This document shows, piece after piece, positions 49,439 to 57,268 of a stretch of DNA of 64,000 nucleotides (position 1 is the stretch's first letter; each line of letters opens with the position of its first letter). The notes under the pieces were generated by a model that saw nothing but the letters and a program-made list of their open reading frames with translations, ran no database searches and was not told where the DNA came from. The position numbers were made by a program, and so were the translations under genes. Source of the DNA: Stutzerimonas kunmingensis (GTDB lineage Bacteria > Pseudomonadota > Gammaproteobacteria > Pseudomonadales > Pseudomonadaceae); NCBI RefSeq assembly GCF_021432085.1, contig NZ_CP090366.1, forward strand, positions 682,001 through 746,000, written 5' to 3'.

Positions 49439-49912
49439 TCAGGGCTTGATCTGCTGGTTGCCCATGGCGCAGAAGCTCTGTGCCTGCCGTGCAGCCGGCA
49501 GCGCGCGCAGCCGGCTCATGCATTGGGCCTGGCTTGGCGTCCGTTCCACGCTGAGCATCGCGTTCTCGTCGACAGCGATCAGGTAGGGCTGGTTGTAGCG
49601 CGGGCCATCGTGCCAGCTGCTGAACTGCAGGTCGCTGAAGGCGCAGCGATAGTGCATATGGCCGGCGAAGCCCTTGAAAAGATCGTTCCGGAAGATGTGA
49701 TGGTATTTCTGCCAGTCACGCGCGCGCTGGCCCTCGCGCACCGCTTCGCGGCAACCCTCCAGTTCGGTGATATCCGCTTCATGTAAAAACGCGCTCTGTG
49801 CCAGGCTGGTGCCGTCCAGCTGCACCGTGGCGACCAGATAGACCCGCTGTTCGGCCGCCTGTGCCGCCAGCGCCATCAGCAAACCCAGCGTCAACATCCC
49901 TGTTCTGATCAA
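49439..49912 (-). CDS. Secreted protein of unknown function
   Basis: A 157-residue protein with a clear signal peptide (MIRTGMLTLGLLMALAAQAAEQ, cleavage near residue 20). The mature part has three or four cysteines (EGCREAV, HYRCAFSD, AQCMSRL, SFCAMG) that could form two disulfides, and a DGPRYNQPYLIAVDENAML strand region. No family is recognised; a periplasmic location is expected. It is divergent from the CNNM gene. Confidence 0.7.
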   Translation of the reverse strand: MIRTGMLTLGLLMALAAQAAEQRVYLVATVQLDGTSLAQSAFLHEADITELEGCREAVREGQRARDWQKYHHIFRNDLFKGFAGHMHYRCAFSDLQFSSWHDGPRYNQPYLIAVDENAMLSVERTPSQAQCMSRLRALPAARQAQSFCAMGNQQIKP

Positions 49913-50172
49913 TCTGCAATGCTCCTGAAGGGCCGTTTCGTCGAGGACCGCACCCTAGCCGAGGAGCGCGTCGGGAAACAAGCGTGCGAGTGGCCGGAAA
50001 AGGGCGCCGATCGAGGAGATGAACTCCATTGTCGGCTGCTGTCGAAATCAGTGTGTCCAGCGCGTTCGCTCATACGAGGAAATGAAATGTTGCAAGCCCA
50101 TCGCGGCATCCGGCTAACGCTCGGCGGCTTTGCTGTAAATTGGTCTGCCATTGGCAATGAAATCCCCCTTAC

Positions 50173-51198
50173 ATGACCCTCCTGATAGCGTTCGCTGTCT
50201 TATCCATCCTCGTTTCATTCATCTGTTCGATCCTCGAGGCCGCACTGCTCTCGCTGACACCGAGCTTTATCGCGCATCAGAAGACGACCCGTCCGAAGCT
50301 GTACGAGCGCCTGAAAGAACTGAAAGACAAGGTCGACCAGCCGCTCGCGGCCATCCTGACCTTGAATACCGTCGCCCACACCGTTGGCGCGACCGGTGTC
50401 GGTGCGCAGGTCACCGTGGTATTCGGCAACGGCTATGTCGGTATCGCCTCGGCGGTGATGACGGTGCTGATCCTGGTGCTTTCGGAAATCCTGCCCAAGA
50501 CCATCGGAGCGCGTTACTGGCGCACGCTGGCGCCTTACCTGCCGCCTCTGTTGAACGGCATGATCCTGGTGCTCAAGCCCTTCATCTACCTGTCCGACAT
50601 GATCATGCGGCTGGTCGGTGGCAAGGAGCCGGAACACGACATCCGCCAGGAGATCAAGGCGTTGACGGTGCTTGGTCGCGAGAACAAGAGCCTCGACGAG
50701 GACGAGCAGCGCGTCATCAGGAACATCCTCGACCTGCACGAGATCAAGGTCCGTGACGTCATGACACCGCGTACGGTGTGCGACTACACGTCGCCGGAGA
50801 CCAGCATTGGCGCATTCAAGGAGCAGGTTGCCGACAGCCAGTTCTCGCGCTACCCGGTGATCGGCGACAACGAGAGCCCGCTGGGTGTGGTGTTCCGCTA
50901 TGACGCCCTGTCAGCGACCGATGACGAGGCGCCGGTCTCGACGATCATGAAGCCGATGAAGGTCGCGCCGGAAATGACCAGCGTCGAAAACCTGATGACT
51001 CAGCTGCTGCATGAGCGCCAGCACATGTGCCTGGTCTACGACGAGTTCGGCAGCTGGCGCGGCCTGGTGACGCTGGAAGACATCATGGAAACCATTATCG
51101 GCCAGCCGATCATGGACGAAACGGACGACATCCCGAACATGCGCCGCTTCGCTAAGCGCCGCTGGGATCACCGTATCAAGCGCGCCCGCGACAGCTGA
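50173..51198 (+). CDS. CNNM/DUF21 transporter with CBS pair (HlyC/CorC family)
   Basis: A 341-residue inner-membrane protein. Its N-terminal DUF21 domain has three to four TM helices (LLIAFAVLSILVSFICSILEAALLSLTP; TAVMTVLILVLSEILPKTIGA-type helix) and a cytosolic CBS pair (RDVMTPRTVCDY; LVYDEFGSWRGLVTLEDIMETIIG). Family members export Mg2+ (MpfA, CorB) or Co2+. The usual CorC_HlyC end domain is absent and a basic tail (RFAKRRWDHRIKRARDS) takes its place. No clear RBS precedes ATG 50173. It ends in a strong terminator. Confidence 0.88.
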   Translation: MTLLIAFAVLSILVSFICSILEAALLSLTPSFIAHQKTTRPKLYERLKELKDKVDQPLAAILTLNTVAHTVGATGVGAQVTVVFGNGYVGIASAVMTVLILVLSEILPKTIGARYWRTLAPYLPPLLNGMILVLKPFIYLSDMIMRLVGGKEPEHDIRQEIKALTVLGRENKSLDEDEQRVIRNILDLHEIKVRDVMTPRTVCDYTSPETSIGAFKEQVADSQFSRYPVIGDNESPLGVVFRYDALSATDDEAPVSTIMKPMKVAPEMTSVENLMTQLLHERQHMCLVYDEFGSWRGLVTLEDIMETIIGQPIMDETDDIPNMRRFAKRRWDHRIKRARDS

Positions 51199-51203
51199 CC
51201 GAG

Positions 51204-51232
51204 CATGCGGAGCGGGTCTGCCGCTCCGCATG
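51204..51232. terminator. Convergent terminator hairpin
   Basis: CATGCGGAGCGG and CCGCTCCGCATG form a perfect 12-bp stem with loop GTCTG, between convergent stops at 51198 and 51246. Confidence 0.8.
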
Positions 51233-51245
51233 AAGCTGCCGGATC

Positions 51246-53474
51246 TCAGCGCTTGACCGTCCCGAGCCGCATGAAACGCGTCTCGCCGCTGGCATCCTCG
51301 ACCCCGTCGTTATCGGTGACGACGAACAGGCGGCCCTGCTTGTCGACCGCCGCACCTTCGACCTTGTCCAGCACCCAGCCACCGGTGCTCTTCAGATCAG
51401 GTAGCAGATCGCGGTCCAGACGCTTGCTTGCGAGCGGGAAGCGCTGACCTTCGGCGGCGGGCTGCAGGCCATTCAGGTCGATGCGGTACAGGCGCTTGAT
51501 CTGTGCCGCCGGGCCCTGCTGGTTGTCGCGCTCGATCACCAGGAACTGGCCGTTGCCGATTGAAGTGAGCTCGGACAATCCGACCCAGCCGCCCTCGGCT
51601 GCGGCGTCGAGCGGGTAGTGGATAAAGCCCCATTCACCAGTGCCCGGGTTGAACACGCCGATGCGCACCCGCCCGGCGGGGTCGCTCTTCCACTCGCGTT
51701 GAAAGGCCACGTAAACGCGGGTGCTGGCGCCTTCGCCGACCACCGCGACGCCCTCGAAACCGTTGCTGGTCTGCTGGGCGACGACTTCCGCGGGCAGGGC
51801 GAACTCGTCCAGTACTTCGCCCCTGGCGTTGGCGCGGATCAGCAGGTTGGGCCTGGCCTTGCCGTTACCTTCCGAAGCCAGCCAGAAATCGCCATTGCTG
51901 GCCTGGGCGATGCCTTCCAGATCGTAGTCGACGCTCGTGCCAGCCTTGCGCAGCTCGATCTGGCGGTCGATCAGTGCCGGTGTCTGGCTGGTGTCGACGC
52001 TGAAGATCCGCGACGCCTTGTAGTAGCTGTCCGGCACCGCATAGAGGCGGTCTGACTGGCTGCGGTCCGCGACCAGGCCGCTCAGCGCGCCCCAGGAGAT
52101 CAGGTCGCGATCAGTGGAGCGGATCTCCGGGTAAGGTGCGGTCTTGGCACCGTACTGGTAGATCGAGAGCGTCGACCGGTAGCCGTCCTCGGCCGAGTCT
52201 TCTTCACTGCTGACCACCAGCAGGTTGCGCGACGGGATCGGCAGGATGCCCTCCGGCCCCAAGCCTGTAGGCAGCAACTGATGCATCACCGGCGCCCAGG
52301 GGCGAGCCACGTCGTAGACGGCGACCGCATTGCCGCGCTCGCTGCCGACGAACAGCAGGCTGTGCTTGCGGAAACGCGCCGCGGCGATGCCCTCCGGCTC
52401 GATGCCCTTGTTTTCCGAGCGGCTTTCCGGGTAGTGCCCGGCGCGGATGAAGGCGTGTTCCAGCGAGGCGCCGGCCTCGTGCCAGACGTGGCCGTTGTAG
52501 TCGAACAGGGTGAAGCTGCGGCTGCCGCCTTCGTCGCCTTCGGCATCCTCGTAGTCGCCCTCGTTGGCGGTTGCCAGCAGCGGCCCGACCCAGGCGATCG
52601 AATCCGGCTCGCGACGCTTGCCAGCAAGCACGCCGACCGGTTCGATGCGGTCGTTCTCCTCGACGTCCACACCTTGCAGATCCACCTGGCCGGCGCTGAA
52701 GTGGCGCATCACCCGGCCACGGCGCAGGTCGACCAGCACGATGTGGTTGTTTTCCTGCAGGGTTACGGCGGCCACGTCCTGGTCGTTGATGCTGACGTAC
52801 TCAGGCTCCGGATCACCCGGCGCGACCTCGGCTAGGCCGGTCAGGTCGACGTCCCGCGTGCGCCAGCGCGACGGCTGACCCTTGAGGTCGACGATGCGCA
52901 GAAAGCCGGCCGGCAGCTGTGGGATCAGCCCGTCGTTGAGGTCCTCGTCGCGCTCGTTCTCGATCGCCACCGCGGCATAGCGGCCCCTCGGGCTGATGGC
53001 GATGGAATCCGGCTGGCCACCCATGGTCAGCGTGGCGACGCGTTTGGGTTGCGCCGGATTGCGAATGTCGAACACCGCCAGCACACCATCGGGCTGGGTG
53101 AAGCCGAGCGAGGTGTTCACCGCGACCAGCGCGTAGTGGCGATGTACGGCGACCGAGGTCGGTTCGCCTTCCAGCTGGATAAAGCCCGCCGGCTGCGGCG
53201 ATTTCGGATCGCGAATGTCCACCAGACCGATGCGCTCGCCAGGGCTGTCGGTGTAGATCAATGTGCGGCCGTCGCGACTCACCGCGGTGATCTCGGCGAC
53301 GGTCTGCCGGGTGGCATCCTCATCGCTACCCAGGTTGCGAAAGACCGGGAAGGTCGCGACCCGCTCGAAGTAGTCTGCGGCGCGGAGAGGTGCCGCCTGC
53401 GAGGCCAGCGGCAACAAGGCCAAGGACAGGGCAGTGGACAATACGGTGCGGGTCAGGCGGGTCGGAGTTCTCAT
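51246..53474 (-). CDS. Secreted beta-propeller protein with phytase-esterase-like domain
   Basis: A 742-residue exported protein: a signal peptide (LSTALSLALLPLASQA, cleavage near 29), then an N-terminal propeller (about 60-420) with repeated blades such as GGQPDSIAISPRGRYAAVA and GVLAVFDIRNPAQPKRVATL. A C-terminal half (about 430-740) resembles the esterase-like activity of phytase domain (GNGQFLVIERDNQQG; VEGAAVDKQGRLFVVTDNDG). Acidic clusters (NEGDYEDAEGDEGGS) suggest calcium binding. A role in phosphate-ester use is possible but unproven. The start is ATG 53474 with GAGG upstream. Confidence 0.83.
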   Translation of the reverse strand: MRTPTRLTRTVLSTALSLALLPLASQAAPLRAADYFERVATFPVFRNLGSDEDATRQTVAEITAVSRDGRTLIYTDSPGERIGLVDIRDPKSPQPAGFIQLEGEPTSVAVHRHYALVAVNTSLGFTQPDGVLAVFDIRNPAQPKRVATLTMGGQPDSIAISPRGRYAAVAIENERDEDLNDGLIPQLPAGFLRIVDLKGQPSRWRTRDVDLTGLAEVAPGDPEPEYVSINDQDVAAVTLQENNHIVLVDLRRGRVMRHFSAGQVDLQGVDVEENDRIEPVGVLAGKRREPDSIAWVGPLLATANEGDYEDAEGDEGGSRSFTLFDYNGHVWHEAGASLEHAFIRAGHYPESRSENKGIEPEGIAAARFRKHSLLFVGSERGNAVAVYDVARPWAPVMHQLLPTGLGPEGILPIPSRNLLVVSSEEDSAEDGYRSTLSIYQYGAKTAPYPEIRSTDRDLISWGALSGLVADRSQSDRLYAVPDSYYKASRIFSVDTSQTPALIDRQIELRKAGTSVDYDLEGIAQASNGDFWLASEGNGKARPNLLIRANARGEVLDEFALPAEVVAQQTSNGFEGVAVVGEGASTRVYVAFQREWKSDPAGRVRIGVFNPGTGEWGFIHYPLDAAAEGGWVGLSELTSIGNGQFLVIERDNQQGPAAQIKRLYRIDLNGLQPAAEGQRFPLASKRLDRDLLPDLKSTGGWVLDKVEGAAVDKQGRLFVVTDNDGVEDASGETRFMRLGTVKR

Positions 53475-53646
53475 GCGGGCCTCGGCGGTCAGTGTGGGGG
53501 ACAGCCAGAACACGCTAGGGCCGGATTGTTACGTGGCGGTGACGGCGAGGAGGTCGAGCATTACGGGAGGAGATGCGGGTGGCATCGGTTCTGCGTTGGC
53601 GGCGCGCTGGTTATCGCGCCGCTGTCAGACGGATACCCGTGCAGGC

Positions 53647-54045
53647 TCAATCCACGGCCGGCGCCGCTTCGTACAGCTCAAGCGGCAGGCCGTCCGGGTC
53701 CGCGAAGAAGGTGAATCGGCGACCGGTGTACTCATCCAGCCGAATCGCTTCTACCGCAATGCCCTGACGCTCCAGCCATGCCTTGCACTGCGCGACGTCA
53801 TCCACAGCAAACGCCAGGTGCCGCAATCCCTGTGCCTCCGGTCGTGAAGGGCGTGGCGGCGCATCGGGAAAGGAAAACAGCTCGAGCTGAGCGCCATCCG
53901 GCAGCGCTAGGTCGAGTTTGTAGGAGCGACGCGCCTCGCGGTAATGCTCGGCAATCACCGTCAGCCCCAGCGTTTCGGTATAGAAGCGCTTCGACACGGC
54001 ATAGTCCGAGCAGATGATCGCGACGTGGTGGATGGAGCGGAGCAT
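53647..54045 (-). CDS. VOC family protein (GloA2/YaeR-like)
   Basis: A 132-residue glyoxalase/dioxygenase-fold protein: IHHVAIICSDYAVSKRFYTETLG, EAQGLRHLAFAVDDV and FFADPDGLPLELYE. It is closely similar in layout to E. coli YaeR. Metal ligand candidates are His in HHVA, His in RHLAF and Glu in LELYE. Whether it has lactoylglutathione lyase activity is unknown. The start is ATG 54045; a TTG two codons earlier is less likely. Confidence 0.87.
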   Translation of the reverse strand: MLRSIHHVAIICSDYAVSKRFYTETLGLTVIAEHYREARRSYKLDLALPDGAQLELFSFPDAPPRPSRPEAQGLRHLAFAVDDVAQCKAWLERQGIAVEAIRLDEYTGRRFTFFADPDGLPLELYEAAPAVD

Positions 54046-54114
54046 GCGCAAGGTCCAGCGGGAATTGTCGGGTAGAGACTGTCAGGAAAGGCGAGCGTTC
54101 GACGAGCCGGATCG

Positions 54115-55041
54115 TTACATCTCGTTCGGTTCTCTGCCCTGGAGGCCCAGCGCAGTCACCGTCAATAGAATCAGCCCCCTGCCCAGGATCTGCAGCGCTG
54201 CCAGGCTCTCATCCAGTACCACGACGCCGAAGAGCGAAGCGGTTACCGGCTCGACCATCGCCACGATGGACGCCACAGCCGGTGCGGTATGTCTGAGCCC
54301 GACGATGTAGAGAATGAAGGACAGCCCTGCGCCGACCACACCCAGAACGATGAACAGTGGCCAACTCGGGGCGCCTGGCACCGACGCTGCCTATTGCGCG
54401 TCGCTCATCGAGGCGAGTATGCCAACGAGCACCGCGAACGCTATGACGAGAATCGCCTGAGGACTGCCGTGGGGCGCCGCGTACTTGAACGCAACAATGA
54501 AAGCCGCATAGGACAAACCTGATAGCAGGCCGGCTCCGGCTGCCACGAGCGTAATGTCGCTCGCGCCGACGTCATGGATACCGGTCAGCAAGATGACGCC
54601 GAGCATCACCGTTGCGATTGCTGCCCATTTGAACAGCGTCGGCCTTTCGAGTCCGAACGCGAAGGATGCCAGGTAGACGAACACCGGCGCTGAGTACATC
54701 AAGGTCGCTGCCACCGCAACGCTGCCCTCGGCGATGCTCAAGAAGTAAAAAGAGAAGTTGCCCGCTACGCCGATGCCGGCGATTACCGACCAGAACCACA
54801 GCCTGTGGCTCGTCATTCCACTGCCGGCCGGGCGTAATGCCAGCCAGATGAGCACGCACACGAGGCCGATCAGGCCCCGGTAGAGCGAGACTACGGTGGG
54901 ACTCCAGCCCTCGCTAATGAGGATGCCGCCTATCCCACCCGATAGTCCCCAGCAAAGTGCCGCAAGCACCACCAATAGCGCGCCCAGGCTTGCCGGTTTC
55001 CCCTGAGTTCTTCCATTTGTTCGCGGCGAGCGCTGCGCCAT
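54115..55041 (-). pseudogene. EamA/DMT family permease interrupted by an in-frame amber codon
   Basis: A ten-TM drug/metabolite transporter in two pieces in the same frame. The first 216 codons (LAALCWGLSGGIGGILISEG; first EamA repeat and part of the second) end in TAG at 54393-54391. The frame then continues without a shift through AASVPGAPSWPLFIVLGV to the second repeat's end (VASIVAMVEPVTASLFGVVVLDES) and stops at 54115. A single substitution (for example from TGG or CAG) would restore one roughly 308-residue protein. It is either a recent pseudogene, a sequencing error or read-through. The fold up to the stop is intact. Confidence 0.85.
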
Positions 55042-55105
55042 AAGGTCATCCTATGCCTTCGAGAAAGCCGCAAGGGACCAACCTGCAGCGCCCGCAGGGG
55101 CGCAT

Positions 55106-55150
55106 GACGAGCAGGTCGGTAACCGCGCGGTCACCGGCCTGCTACTCGTC
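55106..55150 (-). terminator. Hairpin at the end of the PQQ dehydrogenase gene
   Basis: GACGAGCAGG (55106-55115) pairs with CCTGCTACTCGTC (55138-55150), with further inner pairing GGT/ACC. It overlaps the dehydrogenase stop codon and lies before the EamA gene. Confidence 0.45.
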
Positions 55151-56441
55151 ACTGGTTGCGCGTCACCCGCCAGACCACATTGGCCAGGTCGTCCGCGACG
55201 ATCAGCGCACCGCTCGGGTCGACGGTCACGCCCACCGGTCGGCCGCGGGTTTTGCCGTCCTCGCGGAAGCCGGTCATGAAGTCGATGGGTTCGCCTGCCG
55301 GGCGGCCATCGCGGAACGGCACGAAGACCACCTTGTAGCCGGACGGATCTTCGCGGTTCCAGCTGCCGTGCTCGCCGACGAACGCACCTTCGGCGAACTG
55401 CGCGCCCATGACGTCCGAGGAAAAGTCCAGGCCTAGTGCGGCGACGTGGGCGCCCAGTGCGTAGTCCGGCGTGATCGCCTGCTTGACCTTGTCCGGGTCC
55501 TGCGGGCGCACGCGGTCGTCGACGTTCTGGCCCCAGTAGCTGTAGGGCCAGCCATAGAAACCACCTTCCTGCACCGAGGTCAGGTAGTCCGGCACCAGAT
55601 TTTCGCCCAGCTCGTCGCGCTCGTTGACCACCGACCACAGCTGGTCGGTGCCGGGCAGTATCGCCAGGGCCGTGGGGTTGCGTAGGCCGGTTGCGTAGGG
55701 TTTGTAAGCGCCGGTTTCGGTGTTGATCTGCCAGATCATGGCGCGGTCGACCTCGGCTTCCATCCCGCGCTCGGTGATGTTGCTGTTCGAGCCGATGCCG
55801 ACGTAGAGGTACTGGCCATCGGGGCTGATGGTCATCGCCTTGGTCCAGTGGTGGTTGATCTCCGAGGGCAGGTCAACGACCTTGGTCGGCGGACCGCTGG
55901 CTTCGGTCTGACCTTCCTCGTATTTGAAACGCACCAGTTCGTCCTGGTTGGCGACGTAGAGGTTGCCGTCGTGGAAGGCCAGTCCATAGGGGGCATTGAG
56001 TTCATCGGCGAAGACGTTCTGCATTTCGTAGCGGCCGTCGCCATCGGCGTCTCTCAGCAAGGTCAGCCGGTTACCGCTTTTGACCGACGTGTTGCCCTGC
56101 GCCTTGATGTAGCCGGCGATCACGTCTTTCGGTTTCAGCTTGGCTGCATTGCCGCCACGACCTTCGGCCACAAGGATGTCGCCGTTGGGCAGCACCAGGG
56201 TCTGTCGCGGGATCTGCAGGTCGGTGGCTATCGCCGTCACGCTGTAGTTCTCCGGCACCGAGGGGGTCGCATCGCCCCAAGGCGTTGGCTCGGCGATCTT
56301 CATGCTCGGCAGCAGCCCGCGGTCGGGTTCCGGCAGTTTGGGGTTGGCACCGTACAGGCTGGCGGCGCCCTGCTCATCGCCACCACAGGCGCTTAGCAAC
56401 AACGCGATGGTCAGCGCGGAGAGTGCATTGGTGTGCTTCAT
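55149..56441 (-). CDS. PQQ-dependent sugar dehydrogenase (sorbosone dehydrogenase-like lipoprotein)
   Basis: A 430-residue exported lipoprotein. The lipobox is LLLSACGGDE (Cys about 19). It is a six-bladed propeller of the soluble glucose/L-sorbosone dehydrogenase type: PRQTLVLPNGDILVAEGRGG (blade 1), NAPYGLAFHDGNLYVAN, HHWTKAMTISPDGQYLYVGIG, ATGLRNPTALAILPGTDQLW, GFYGWPYSYWGQN and HGSWNREDPSGYKVVFVPF. These carry the conserved His and Arg near PQQ. It oxidises aldoses in the periplasm if PQQ is bound; no pqq genes are in the window. It overlaps the DUF2231 gene by 4 bp. Confidence 0.9.
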   Translation of the reverse strand: MKHTNALSALTIALLLSACGGDEQGAASLYGANPKLPEPDRGLLPSMKIAEPTPWGDATPSVPENYSVTAIATDLQIPRQTLVLPNGDILVAEGRGGNAAKLKPKDVIAGYIKAQGNTSVKSGNRLTLLRDADGDGRYEMQNVFADELNAPYGLAFHDGNLYVANQDELVRFKYEEGQTEASGPPTKVVDLPSEINHHWTKAMTISPDGQYLYVGIGSNSNITERGMEAEVDRAMIWQINTETGAYKPYATGLRNPTALAILPGTDQLWSVVNERDELGENLVPDYLTSVQEGGFYGWPYSYWGQNVDDRVRPQDPDKVKQAITPDYALGAHVAALGLDFSSDVMGAQFAEGAFVGEHGSWNREDPSGYKVVFVPFRDGRPAGEPIDFMTGFREDGKTRGRPVGVTVDPSGALIVADDLANVVWRVTRNQ

Positions 56442-56887
56442 GCTTCACCTCCGTCTCGCAGGTTGGAAAGGCCGATCCACGCGGCGGCGCAGGCCAGCAG
56501 CGTGACGATCACCGAGAGCACCAGGCCGGTCGGCATGACTGCCCAGGCATCCTTGGCGTGCTGCAGTGCATTGATGAAGCCGAGTACCCAGGTCGCCACG
56601 AGCAACAGCAGATAGATCAGCGGTCGCCCTGCCCTGTGCTTGGCCTTGATCAAGTTGACGACCGCGAACAGGATCGCCAGTCCGCAGAACACCAGCCCGC
56701 CGGCGATCAGCCAGGAGGCGAAGTTGCTCCATTGAATCTGGTAGCTGCGAAAGTAGGCGACGTCGCTCAGCAGTGCGCCGAGAAACAACGGCACGCTCCC
56801 GGCCAGTAGGATCGAGTGCAGCGGATGCGGCACATGGCGGGAAACGCTGTGAGTGGTTTCTGTGGTGCGGTGGGTAATGACGGTCAC
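56438..56887 (-). CDS. DUF2231 membrane protein
   Basis: A 149-residue inner-membrane protein with four TM helices: PHPLHSILLAGSVPLFLGALLSDVAYF, WLIAGGLVFCGLAILFAVVNLI, LIYLLLLVATWVLGFINAL and LVLSVIVTLLACAAAWIGL. The conserved HPLH motif near TM1 could bind haem or a quinone. Its stop overlaps the dehydrogenase start (ATGA), so it may be an electron-transfer partner anchoring that dehydrogenase to the respiratory chain. This partnership is an inference from gene order. Confidence 0.83.
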   Translation of the reverse strand: MTVITHRTTETTHSVSRHVPHPLHSILLAGSVPLFLGALLSDVAYFRSYQIQWSNFASWLIAGGLVFCGLAILFAVVNLIKAKHRAGRPLIYLLLLVATWVLGFINALQHAKDAWAVMPTGLVLSVIVTLLACAAAWIGLSNLRDGGEA

Positions 56888-57046
56888 AAGGAACTCCTCA
56901 TTGCTTTCGACCAGCCCTGCGCGGCGCGGATCGCTCTGAAGGTGCTTAAGAGGGGATCGTGTCGTCGGGCCGTTAGTTCACTCCTATCGCTGAGCGGCGG
57001 GGCTGACCTCGGCTGCTGCAGCCCTCGCCCGCTTTTCGTGCTTCAT

Positions 57047-57061
57047 GCACAAACCAAGTGC
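57047..57061. promoter_or_regulatory. NtrC-like enhancer site of the oxygenase/ABC operon
   Basis: GCACAAACCAAGTGC, both halves GCAC and GTGC perfect at the NtrC spacing. Its centre is 96.5 bp upstream of the -12 GC. The wider gap 56888-57268 holds no gene, only this and the next two sites. Confidence 0.6.
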
Positions 57062-57068
57062 TCCGAAC

Positions 57069-57084
57069 CGGACCATTTGATCCG
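57069..57084. promoter_or_regulatory. RutR-like palindrome upstream of the oxygenase/ABC operon
   Basis: CGGACCATTTGATCCG shares 13 of 16 bases with the palindrome at the rut promoter, including the 10-mer GGACCATTTG. It lies 22.5 bp (centre to centre) after the NtrC-like site, exactly as at rut. Confidence 0.68.
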
Positions 57085-57136
57085 TTATTTCCCCGCCATA
57101 ACGCTAAGCCACTGATCCACAAGCGAATCGATCCGG

Positions 57137-57152
57137 TGGCACGCTTTCTGCT
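57137..57152 (+). promoter_or_regulatory. Sigma-54 (-24/-12) promoter of the oxygenase/ABC operon
   Basis: TGGCACGCTTTCTGCT: the -24 half TGGCACG is perfect, the -12 half CTGC differs by one base, and GG and GC are 10 bp apart. Predicted transcription start is near 57163, about 105 nt before the first gene. Confidence 0.82.
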
Positions 57153-57268
57153 CTCTCCTCGCTGTCGCCCGGCGTGCACGCGGGCGGCGGCGTCACGCAT
57201 ACAGAGAAGCGCCCGCGCCATCGGCGACGCGCTCGTTACCCGCCTTGCGTCAGAGGAGTGCGTCACCC

